From: Muscardinus avellanarius
Taxonomy: Eukaryota > Chordata > Mammalia > Rodentia > Gliridae
NCBI GenBank assembly: GCA_963383645.1
Contig: OY726559.1
Span: forward strand, 113,952,796-114,016,795
Direction: 5' to 3'
DNA: 64,000 nt
Below, piece after piece: positions 33,831 through 44,000 of this stretch. The notes beneath the pieces are model-generated. The model was not told the DNA's origin, ran no database searches, and saw only the letters and a list, made by a program, of their open reading frames with translations. The number at the start of each line of letters is the position of its first letter. The first letter of the stretch is position 1. The position numbers were made by a program, and so were the translations under genes.

Positions 33831-34495
33831 GCTGAGCATGGTATGATGGAGGACATGGAAAGGAGATTCTATGAAAGGTCAAATTCTCCAAAACTCTGGG
33901 TGTGACCATTGTCTTTCCCGAATTTGCCCCGATACCCACCTGCAAGGTCAGGGGGCTGATCTTAATAACCAGACCAGTGACGTCACAGGTCTTCCTTTTG
34001 TCTTGTTTATGATTGGTGATTTACATGTCATTCACTTAATACCCCACTATTGTTCTTTGGTGTTTACACTTTTCTACTGGGATCTGATGATTAATTTCAC
34101 TGGAGAGGGGTATAAAATCTTGGTTTTAGAGAATAAACTTTGTCCGTTGCTCATCAGGCCATTGTCGGTGCATTCATTTCAGGGTCGCTGCTCATCAAGC
34201 AATTACATTTCAGACCGGCTGCTCAGCAGATAGCTGTTGCTTTCATTTCAGGACAGTTGGTCATCAGCCAACTGTCCGGTGTTCAGGGCAGCTGCCCATC
34301 AGGTAGCTGTTCGGTTTCCCCTCTCAGGTCTCTCCTTCCCAAGTCCCAGAGAAGAATCTCCACAATGGTGTACATGCTTATAATCCCTGGACTTGGGAGA
34401 CTGAGAGGGGAGGATTGCAGTTTTGTGGCCAGCCTGAGCTACTTAATAAGGCCCTCTGCAACTTAGTGAGACTCTGTTTCAAAAATAAAGAAAAA
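33831..34495 (+). repeat. SINE split by a solo LTR
   Basis: Its first bases GCTGAGCATGGT lie at 33831-33842 and its continuation ATGGTGTACATGCTTATAAT resumes at 34365. Joined at the duplicated ATGGT, they read as a normal SINE 5' end. Confidence 0.85.
33844..34364 (+). mobile_element. Solo LTR of an endogenous retrovirus
   Basis: 521 bp with ends TG...CA and a short imperfect terminal inverted repeat (TGATGGAG...CTCCACA). Flanking copies ATGGTA (33838-33843) and ATGGTG (34365-34370) look like a 6-bp duplication with one change; a 5-bp duplication is also possible. It has TATAAAA at 34111-34117 and AATAAA at 34132-34137, so the poly(A) signal lies at or before the expected start site, as in LTRs with a very short R. 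A 6-bp duplication and short R would suit a class II (betaretrovirus-like) LTR. The family is not identified and no coding part remains. Confidence 0.75.
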
Positions 34496-36483
34496 GCCAG
34501 CACGCTTGTAATCCCCACACTTCGGAGGCTGAGACCTGAGGATGGCACAGGCTCGAAGCCAGCCTCAGCTACTTAGTGAGGCTCTCAGCAACTTAGTGAG
34601 ACCCTGTTTCCAAATAAAGTATAAAATAGGTCTGGGAGTCTAGCCCAGAGGTAGAAAAGCCCCTGGGTTCCACCCCCAGTACCACACACACACACAAAAA
34701 GAATAAAAAATAGGACTGGGGGTATAGCTCCGAGGTAGAATGTCCCTGGGTTCAATCCCCAGTACCGAAATAAATAAATAAATCTGCCATACCAAAGAGG
34801 GAAGAGAGATCTCACTTCACCTCTAGGAACCCTAGAAATACATTTACAATTTTCTTTTTCCCAGGTAGAGTCCAAGTCTATTGCTTTTCTTTTTCTTTCC
34901 TTCTTTTTTTTTTATGGTATTGAAGAATGAATCCAGGTGAATCCTCCAGGGGCATTTTATCTTTGAGATACACCCCCAACACTATATTTTAATTTTTATT
35001 TTGAAACAGTCTTGCTAGATTGATGAGTCTCACTACTTATTGAGGGTATCCTTGAACCTGAAATTCTGTTTCAGCTTCCCAAATACTGTGATTACCAGAG
35101 TGTGCAACCACACCCAGCCCAAGTCTAGTACTTCCTTTAGCAACCTTGGCCTTACTGTTTAAGTCCCCTCTATGGTTGCCTTTGTTTGATTAAAGGGTTG
35201 TCTCCTCTCCCATTAGATTTTTTTGTGTAAATGGTAATGGGGATTGGTGGTACCAGGGTCTCACTAAGTAGCTGAGGCTGGCTTTGAACCGTGCGATCCT
35301 CCTGTCTCAACCTCCCAAGCACGGGGATTACAAGTGTGCGCCACCACGCCCGGCTCAACGGTAATGGGGATTGAACCCAGGAGTATTCTACCTCTGAACT
35401 ATACCCCCAGCCCTATTTCTTTTTTTCTGTTTTTGAAAGAGTCTTGCTGAGTTGCTGAGACTGGCCCCTAGTCTCAAATCTCCCAAATACTGGGATTATA
35501 GACATTTGCTGCCACCATGCCCGGCTTGTGGATCACTTATAATCTTTTATTTTTTCAATACTGAGGATTGAACGTAGGGTGCTTTATCACTGAGCTATAC
35601 CCCTAGCCCCATTTTTTTTGTGTGTGTAGTACTGGGAATTGATCCCAGGTTCATTCTACCTCGGACCTCATCCCTAGCCCTACTTTTTATTCTTTGTTTT
35701 GAAGCAAGGTCTCACAGAGTTGCAGAGGTCCTCACTAAGTAGCTGAGGCTGGCCTCGAACTTCCAATTCTCCTTCTCAGCCTCCCAAGTACTCGTTTTTT
35801 AATTTTTATTTGAAATAGGGTCTTGCTATGTTGATGAGAGCCTCATTACTTGCTGAAGCTGTCCTCAAAACTACAGTCCCCCTGTCTCAGCCTCCCAAGT
35901 ACTGTGATTACAGGTGTGTGGTAGGACCCGTTTTAGTTTGAAACACTATCACTGAGATGCTCAGGCTGGCCTTGAACTTATAATCCTCAGGTCTCAGCCA
36001 AGTACTAGAATTACAGGAAAGCGCCAGTGCGCCGGATGACAATTCTTCTATTCATTGTATGTTTGTTTTAATTGTTTTTGGTACTGAGAATTAAACCTCG
36101 AGGCATTCTACCTCTGAACTACACCTCCAGCCCTATTTTTTTTCTCCCGGTACTGGGGATGGAACCCAGGGGCATTCTATCTCCGAGCTACATCCCCAGC
36201 CCTATATTTTATTCTTTATTTTGAAACAGGGTCTCACTGAGTTGCAAAGGGCCTCACCAAGTAGTAGAAGCTGGCTTTGAACCTGCGCAATCCTTCGGTC
36301 TCATCCTCCCAAGTACTGGGTTTAAAGACGAGCGCCACCACGCCACGCTGACGCTCCTTTTAAACTTCCAAGGTTAAATAAATCAACCCGGCGTGGTGGG
36401 GGCGGCGCACGCTCACAATCGCGACCCTTTGGGAGGCTGAGACAGAAGATCGCGCAGGTTCAAAGTCAGCCTCAGCTACTTAG
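34496..36483. repeat. HCN3-CLK2 intergenic SINE field, right part
   Basis: Sense copies at about 34496-34780 and antisense copies, many old and diverged, from about 34905 to 36350, then a sense copy from about 36383. No gene recognised. Confidence 0.8.
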
Positions 36484-36582
36484 GGAGGCTCTCAGCAACT
36501 TAGACCGTTTCCAAATAATGTATAGAATAAGTCTGGGAGTGTAGCCCGGAGATAGAAAAGCCCCTGGGCTCCACCCCCAGCG

Positions 36583-36628
<46 letters not shown>

Positions 36629-36640
36629 TAATAATAAAAC
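36484..36640 (+). repeat. SINE end with (AAT)n just upstream of CLK2
   Basis: The right half of the sense SINE that begins at about 36383. Its tail has become an (AAT)n tract at 36584-36636, ending 20 bp before the CLK2 CpG island. Confidence 0.85.
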
Positions 36641-36654
36641 CTCCAAGGTTAAGT

Positions 36655-37300
36655 AAGTCAGGCGCAGAAGCGCCGAGGAAGACTCGGTCCGGGGAGCCCG
36701 GGAGCCCGAGCACGCGGCTGCGCGCGCAGCCGGGCGGGCGCGGGGGCCGCTGGGAGCGACGCCGGCGTGCGTGCGTCGTGCGTGCGTCGCGCGTCGTGCG
36801 TGCGCGCTCCCGGCGGCGGCGGCGGAGCGGAGAGGCCGGAGCGGAGGCCGGGCGGGATCGGGCCGGGCGGGGCGGGCCGAGCGGCGCCGAGCGGGTCGCG
36901 GGGCCGGCGGGGCGGGCGGGCCGGCGCGGAGCCGGGGCCGGGCGGGGGCGCGGGCCGGGGCGGGGGGTGGAGCCGCACTTCGTCGCCGCGGGGGTGCCGG
37001 GACTCCGGCCGCAGTGCCGCCGCCATCACGGACTTCCTGTGGGACAAGCGCACGGGCCTCGCCGCCAGAACGGTGAGCGCGCGGGCTGGGGGCCGCGGGG
37101 CGGCGGGAAGATGGCGACCGCGGGGCGGGCCGGGTAGGGTAAGGTTTGATCGCGGGCAAGCGAGCGGGCGAGGTCCGGGGACCGGGAGGCGGAGAGCTGC
37201 GGGGCGGGAGAGGTGGGGGCGGAGGCTGGGCCTGCCTCGGTGTGCCTGGGGGACCCGCAGGTCGTGCAGGGTGATGGGGTGAAGGGGTGAGGGGAGGAGA
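36655..37300 (+). promoter_or_regulatory. CLK2: CpG island and promoter of CLK2
   Basis: Extremely GC-rich with many CpGs and no TATA box. A run of overlapping GCGTGC/GTGCGT units lies at 36763-36807. It ends the repeat field abruptly. Confidence 0.8.
36820..37072 (+). other. CLK2: CLK2 non-coding exon 1
   Basis: The 3' end is well supported by donor GTGAGC at 37073. The 5' end is a guess inside the CpG island. The stretch GCCATCACGGACTTCCTGTG resembles the 5' UTR of mammalian CLK2. Confidence 0.6.
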
Positions 37301-37997
37301 GGCTCCGGATCTGCAGGAGAGGTGGCTCTCAGAGTTGACCAAGGCGTCCAGGCTAAGGCAGCGAAGTGTCACTTGGGGCATGCAGAAAGAGTTTGAGTCT
37401 GGGAGTTAGTTGCGATCTTCTGAGGAAGGAAGGGGGAAAAAAGGTTTAGAAGCTGAGAATTCCAGGGCCACAGATGCTTCGTGGGCAGAGGCCTGCGGGG
37501 GGCTCTCTGGGAGTTCGTCCGGGGTGAGATGGCATTTATGTGGGGCTGTGCTCATCAAGGTTGGACTACCTGGGAGACTTGTGTTTCCATCTTCTTGGAT
37601 TCCTGCCAGCAGCTTCAGACCAAGAATGCATCAAATATCACCCTCCCCAATTCGAGGAGGGTGGGAAGAAGTAGCCCAGAATGGGAGACAGGTGTTGGAG
37701 CCACGGAAGTTTTTGCACACCTGACCGACCCAGCCCCCCACTGAGACTTCTGTCCTTGGGCCAGAATGAAAAAATTCTGTCCTCCTCTTCTTCCGGGACT
37801 GTTACAGTGGTTTCTTTCTTGGTCTTATTCCTGGAGGAAAGGATTTGTGAACCATACCATTCTAATTCATTAACTGGAAGATAGTCAGCTGTCAGCCAAG
37901 TAATGCTGATATTAATTAAAAACCAGTTATTCTTCATAACTATAGCCGGGCAAGGGCCATCTGACTCTACTTTGGGCCTACTGTTTTAAAACTCTCA
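37073..37997 (+). other. CLK2: CLK2 intron 1, unique part
   Basis: Unique sequence downstream of exon 1. Contains open frames of about 100 codons with no similarity I recognise. Confidence 0.6.
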
Positions 37998-38527
37998 CAA
38001 AGCTGGGCGTGGTAGCGCACGCTTGTAATCTCAGTACTTGGGAGGCTGAGACAGGAGGATTGCAGATCCCAGCACAGCCTCTGCAAGTACTGAGACTCAT
38101 CAACCCAGTGAGACCCTGCTTCAAAATAAGAATTTAGGCTGGGCGTGGTGGCACCTTGTAATCCCAGCATTTGGGAGGCTGAGACAGGAGCATTGAGGCT
38201 CGTGGCCAGCCTCAGCTACTTAGTGAAGCCCTTTGCAACTCAGTGAGATTCTGTTTCAAAATAAAAAATAGGGTTGGCCGGGCATGGTGGTGCACGCTTG
38301 TAATCCCCACGCTTGGGAGGCAGAGACAGGAGGATCGCGTAGGTTCGAAGCCAGCCGCGCGCGCTGGCTTAGGAGACCCTGTTTCCAAATAAAAAATGTA
38401 AAAATAGGTCTGGGAGTGTAGCCCGGAAGTAGAAGGGCTTCCAGGAACCCCAGTACCACCAAAAAAAAAAAAAAATAGGGTTGAGAGCATAACTCAGAGG
38501 TAGAATGCCCCTGGGTTCTATCCCCAG

Positions 38528-38558
<31 letters not shown>

Positions 38559-39760
38559 GAAAGAAAAAAGAAAAGTCAGGTGTGGTGACGCAGGCTTGTA
38601 ATCCCAGTCCATGGGAGGCTGAGACAAGAAGATAACAGGTTTGCAGGAGTGAGACCCTGTTTCAAAATAAAGAATAAAAAATAGGACTGGGGGGGTGTGG
38701 CCCGGAGTTAGAATGTCCCTGGGTTCCATCCCCAGTACAGCCAAAAAAAAAAAAATTTTTTTTTAAAAAGGGCTGGGGATACAGCTCAAAGGTAGACTGC
38801 CCTTGGTTTCAATCCCGGGAACCACAATAAATAAAACTCTCAGAAGGCGCCTGGCCTGGAAATACCCTTTTGTTACCCCGGTATGTGGGAGACTCAGGTG
38901 AGGCTCACAAGTTCAAAGCCAGCCTCTGCAATTTAGACTCTGTAAAAAGGGCTAGGGATGCAGTGCATAGGTAGAGCACCCCGGAGTTCCATCCCCAGTG
39001 CCAGAAAAAAAATCAGAATTATGAAACTGTCAAGGTCAGGGATGCAAGAGATACTTAAAGTAGTTGAAGCTGGGCGTGGTGGCGCACACTTGTAATCCCA
39101 GCATTCAGGAGGCTGAGCCTGGAGGATCACGGTTCACGGACAGTTTCAGCTACTTAGTGAGGCCCTCTGCAACTTAGTGAGACCCTGTTTCAAAATAAAG
39201 AATACAAAATAGGGCAGGGGATTTAGCTCAGAGGTCAAATGCCTCTGGGTTCCATCTGTAGACCCGTAAGAAAAAGTAGTTGAAAGAAGCCAGGCATGGT
39301 GGTTCAGGCTTATAATCCCACTGCTTGGGAGGCTGAGGCAGGAGGATCGCAGGTTCAAAGCCAGCTTTAGCTACTTATGCCCTCTGCAACTTAGTGAGAC
39401 CCTGTTTCAAAATAAAGAATAAAAAATAGGTATGAAACTGGGCATGGTGGCGCATGCTTGTAATCCTAGTACTTAGGAGGCTGAGACAGAAGGATCACAG
39501 GTTTGCAGCCAACTTGAGCTACCTAGGCTCTCTAAAACGTAGTGAGACCCTGTTTCAAAGTAAAGAATAAAAGCCGGGCGTGGTGTTGCACACTTGTAAT
39601 CCTAGCATTTGGGAGGCTGAGATAGGATTGTGGTTCATGGACAGCCTCAGCTACTTAGGCCCTCTGGGATTCAGTGAGACCCTGTTTAAAAAATAAAAAA
39701 TAGGGCTGGGGTGGAGCTTGAAGGTAGAATGCCCCTGGGTTCAGTATTATAAAGACAAAA
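37998..39760 (+). repeat. Sense SINE array, CLK2 intron 1
   Basis: About ten sense copies in a row (38001-38110, 38133-38540 with a nested copy, 38570-38740, 38768-38830, 38850-39005, 39067-39275, 39288-39430, 39435-39570, 39572-39750). A tracts separate them. Confidence 0.9.
38277..38470 (+). mobile_element. C-type SINE nested in an A-type SINE
   Basis: Flanked by AAAAATAGGGTTG (left copy ends 38276, right copy 38471-38483), which is the linker of the host copy. The host's ID half resumes with AGAGCATAACTCAGAGGTAG. The insert carries GCGCGCGCTGGCTTAGGAGA and CTTCCAGGAACCCC. Confidence 0.9.
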
Positions 39761-39889
39761 AGGTTGATGGAGATAGACATATCCCTAGAACTTGCTAGCG
39801 TTTGGTATTTTACTTACTGTATGTAGAGCCCTGGAAAACTGGGTTCCGGCCATTGGAGCACAGATGGTCTAGTTGGGGAGCTAAGCTCT

Positions 39890-39970
39890 ATTTATTTTTT
39901 GGTGTTGGGGATTGAGTGCAGGGATGCTTGTTCTCCGAACTGCACCCCTAGCTTTTCGCTTTTCTCTCTC

Positions 39971-40019
<49 letters not shown>

Positions 40020-40215
40020 TGCTGGGCCTTGAACCCAGGAGCATTCTATCTCTGAGTTTCATTCCCAGCCCTGTTTAATTCTCTTTATTTTGAAACAGGG
40101 TCTCATTCAGTTGCCGAGGGCATTGTGAAGTTGCTGGCTTTGCCCTCAAACCTTGGATCCTTCTTTGTCTCAGTTTTCCAAGTACTGGACTTACAGGCCT
40201 GCAACAGCACACCTG
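39890..40215 (-). repeat. Old antisense SINE split by (TG)n
   Basis: Diverged antisense pieces on both sides of a (TG)n tract at 39974-40018. Confidence 0.8.
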
Positions 40216-40566
40216 GGCTAAATTGCACTTTTAATGACTATAAAACATTGTAACTGTAAAGATTTATTTTGTTGACTGTGAGGTAACACCAGGTGGCCCA
40301 GAAGCCCAAAGTCTGTAGTATGTCACAGAAGGCTAAGCTGGCATTCTTCACCAGCCGCCCACTTTCATCTATAATGAGCTGCTGCTCTGACTTAAAGGTC
40401 TTCGCAATCATGTTTGAGAAAAATTAGGGTGGAGTAGTTAAACTGAGGGGGCATTCTAAGGTTTTCAGAAAAAAAAAAAAAATAGGTAACCAGCTACTCC
40501 AAGAAGGAAGCCCTAACAAGCTCAGGGGAAGACCGAGAAACTTGTGAGGGGTAAAAAGAGAGAAAT
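40216..40566 (+). other. CLK2: CLK2 intron 1, unique part before last SINE
   Basis: No repeat except a short A tract. No gene seen. Confidence 0.6.
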
Positions 40567-40790
40567 ACTGAGCTGGGTGTGGTTGCACACACTTGTAATC
40601 CCAGCACTCAGGAGGCTGAGACAGGAGGATCGTGGTTTGTGGCCAGCCTCGGGTATTTAGTGAGGCCCTTATAACTCAATGAGGGCCTGTTTCAAAATAA
40701 AGAGTGAAAAATAGGGCTGGGGGTGTGGCTCGGAGGTAGAATCCCCCTGGATTCAATCTACAGTCCCGCCCAAAAAAAAAAAAAAAAGGT
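40567..40790 (+). repeat. Sense SINE in CLK2 intron 1
   Basis: Complete A-type dimer ending CAGTCCCGCCC and an A tract, about 105 bp before exon 2. Confidence 0.88.
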
Positions 40791-40893
40791 GGAAATACTA
40801 GAAAGCAGCTTAGAGTTGGGGACAGCCAGGCCTTGGAGGAGACTCCGGAGCACTCTGCTGTCCCTGCTATTTCCGTTTTCCTTTCCCTTCCAG

Positions 40894-41060
40894 ATGCCTC
40901 ATCCCCGAAGGTACCACTCCTCAGAGCGAGGTAGCCGGGGGAGTTACCACGAACACTATCGGAGCCGAAAGCATAAACGAAGAAGTCGCTCCTGGACAAG
41001 TAGCAGTGACAGGACGCGCCGGCGGCGGCGGGAAGACAGCTACCATGTTCGTTCCCGGAG
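40894..41060 (+). CDS. CLK2: CLK2 exon 2 (start codon)
   Basis: The ATG is the first triplet after acceptor CCCTTCCAG. Encodes [20 protein letters not shown] and an Arg/Ser-rich stretch to DSYHVRSR. Donor GTGAGG. Confidence 0.96.
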
Positions 41061-44000
41061 GTGAGGCCTCAGGGAGACTGACTGACCCCGGGTCCCACAT
41101 TCGTCTGTGCAATAAGTATCTGTTGATTACACACCAGAGGCACTGTGTTTCTAGCTTGCCAAGGATGAGGCTCAAGATGGATAATCAGCCGGGCGCGGTG
41201 GCACATGCCTGTAATCAAAGTACTTAGAGGCTGAGACAGGAGGATCATGAATTGAACCCTAGCTAGGACCTCTTAAAATAAAAGGACTAAGGGTTTAGCT
41301 CAGTGATAGGGCTCCTGTCCAGCAGGCATGAGCGGTGGGTTCAGTTCCCAGAACCACATATACGCAGAAAGAATTATAGACAAGGTTCTTAATGAGAGGC
41401 CAAGGATGGGCCCAACAGGCTTGGTTGGAGCAGGCTGCAAAATTGAAGGACAACTTTCTAAGAAAATGACATCTCAGCCGAGCGTGGTGGCCTACGCTTG
41501 GAATCCCAGCATTTGGGAGGCTGAGACAGGAGGATCTTGGTCTGCAGACAGCCTCGGCTACTTAAGCCCTGTTTCAAAAAAATTAAGAATAAAAAATAGG
41601 GCTGGGGGTGGAGCTCAGAGGTAGAATGCCCCTGGGTTTCATTCCCAGCACCACAAGAAAAAAAGTGACATTTCACCTTGTTTATGGGACAGGCTGAGAG
41701 TCAGTGGGAGAAGTATCCAGCTAGAGAGAAACCATCTGCAAAGGCCCGGGAGCTAGAGGTCCAATGAGAGAGTTGAGAAAGGTCTGATTGCTTTCATCTT
41801 CTTTACTTTGGGTTCTTGAGTTGAACCCAGTGGCAGTCTGCCTCCAAGCTACACCCAGCCCTGTTTTATTTTTCTTTTGACTGCAAGCCTGTGATCTTCC
41901 TGCCTCAGCCTCCCAAGTGCTGGGATTGCAGGCCTGTTCCACCACACCCAGCTGTGGGCTTGGCTTTAGTAACTCAGTGGATGTTTAGTGGGAGGGGTGG
42001 CTTCAAGCAGGGCTAGATTTCATTCAGGAACGCTTGAAAAAGAACTGACCCTCTCCTCTGGCAAGGGGCGGTGGCCCAGGAAAATTGCTCCTCCGAGGCC
42101 TTTTCGAGGCTTTGGGGACTTGTGGGTGTAGGTTCTCACCCGCTCAGCGAGAGCGTTTCCTCCATCACTCTTCATCCTCACTGGCAGGACCTGGTCATGT
42201 GGTGTGGCAGGGAATGTGGCCTGAGCAGATGCACATAACGGCTATTTGCTGTCAAACAGCAGCTATGATGACCATTCCGCTGACCGGAGGGTGTACGACC
42301 GGCGGTACTGTGGCAGCTACAGGCGCAATGACTACAGCCGGGACCGGGGCGAGGCCTACTACGACACGGACTACCGGCACTCCTATGAGTATCACCGGGA
42401 GAACAGCAGCTACCGCAGCCAGCGCAGCAGCCGCAGGAAGCACCGGCGGCGGCGGAGGCGCAGCCGCACGTTCAGCCGCTCGTCTTCGGTGAGTGTCCAC
42501 CCAGGCCCTTCCTCTCCCCTGCTCTCCCAGGCCCTCTGGGACCCTGGTGAGTGAGTATCGTGTTCCCAGTAGCACTGGGGCCTGAACGCGGAGGTGGGCA
42601 CCACGTCTGCCTGCCCTCTGGAAGCATCGCTTTGAGATGGATGGGCACTGAGCCCTGATGCCCTCCAGTGCCCTCCCTGGCAGTCTGGGCTTACCACGTT
42701 GAGAGCAGCTCCTCTGCCCCGGAGGCCTCCGTGTTTTGACGGGGCCCCTGCTCGTGGGTGGCCTTTCTTCCTCGCCAGCCCCGGGCTCTGTAGCCCTCTT
42801 GCAGGCGAGCTCGGGTGGGGGCAGGGAGGCTGTGCCTGCCCCGAAGGGCACTGCGTAGAGCATGGGGATCTGGGTGACACATTGGCAACACATCGCTTTT
42901 CTTCCCTGCCCGTGCCACTCCCTGTTCCTGTTTTGGGTTTGGGGACTTGGGGTTGTGCGCCGCTCTTTCTTCTCACACCGATCCGCCTTACCGCGTCTGA
43001 CGTGTTCCCTTCCACTGTCCCCCATCATCGTCTGTCCCCTCTGGCTGGGCGCCTGTGACCGGTGACCCCTCCACACCACCCACCCCGCCTCCCTCCGGCC
43101 CCCGCTCCATCCGACACCTGGCTTGCTCCGACCCCCCCGCCCCCCGCCAGCAGCACAGCAGCCGGAGAGCCAAGAGTGTAGAGGACGACGCTGAGGGCCA
43201 CCTCATCTACCACGTCGGGGACTGGCTGCAAGAGCGATGTACAAGCCAAATCGTAACGATCCTATAGCCTGTCTTGGTCCCGTAGCATCCCACCGTCCCG
43301 GCAGCCCTCACGGCCTCGGCCTCTTCTCATGGCGCTGCTCATCGGGTGGTTTGAGGGCTGCCGAGAGCTGGCCTGTGCCCACTCCCCGCTCTCACGGCCC
43401 TGGGTTAAGGTGGTGGGAGCCGTGCAGGGTTTCTTCCCTGCGCCGTCTGTATCTGTTGCCCTCCATCTCACCCCAGGTTACTGTTCCCGCTCTCCTTCCG
43501 ATTCAGCTCATCCCCCCTTCTCTCCCTCCCTCTCCCCGACCCCGCTGTCTTTCATTTCAGATGAAATCGTAAGCACCTTGGGAGAGGGGACCTTTGGCCG
43601 AGTCGTACAGTGTGTTGACCATCGCAGGTAATCTTGCCGCCTCCTTCCCACGCCTGCTAGGAGTAGTCGATGGTTGGGGGTTATCTGGAGCATTTTTCTA
43701 CTTCTGCCAAGGCAGGTGTCTTAGTCCCCACCCAGCCCCATTCCATCTGAGATGTTCTTGGTTACCCAGCAAAAGCCTCCTCTGCCCACCTGCAGGGGCG
43801 GGGCGCGGGTTGCCCTGAAGATCATTAAGAATGTGGAGAAGTACAAGGAAGCCGCCCGACTTGAAATCAACGTGCTGGAGAAGATCAACGAGAAGGATCC
43901 CGACAACAAGAAGTAAGCAGGCAGGGGCGTGTGTGGGGCGGCTGGGGGCTGCGCCCTCGCCAGGGCGGGCGGGGGAGCCCAGATTGCCTCCATTCATTTT

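Noticed and set aside
36500..37381. 293-codon minus-strand Pro/Ala/Arg-rich open frame
   Set aside because: It crosses the CLK2 CpG island and an (AAT)n SINE tail. There is no protein-like conservation.
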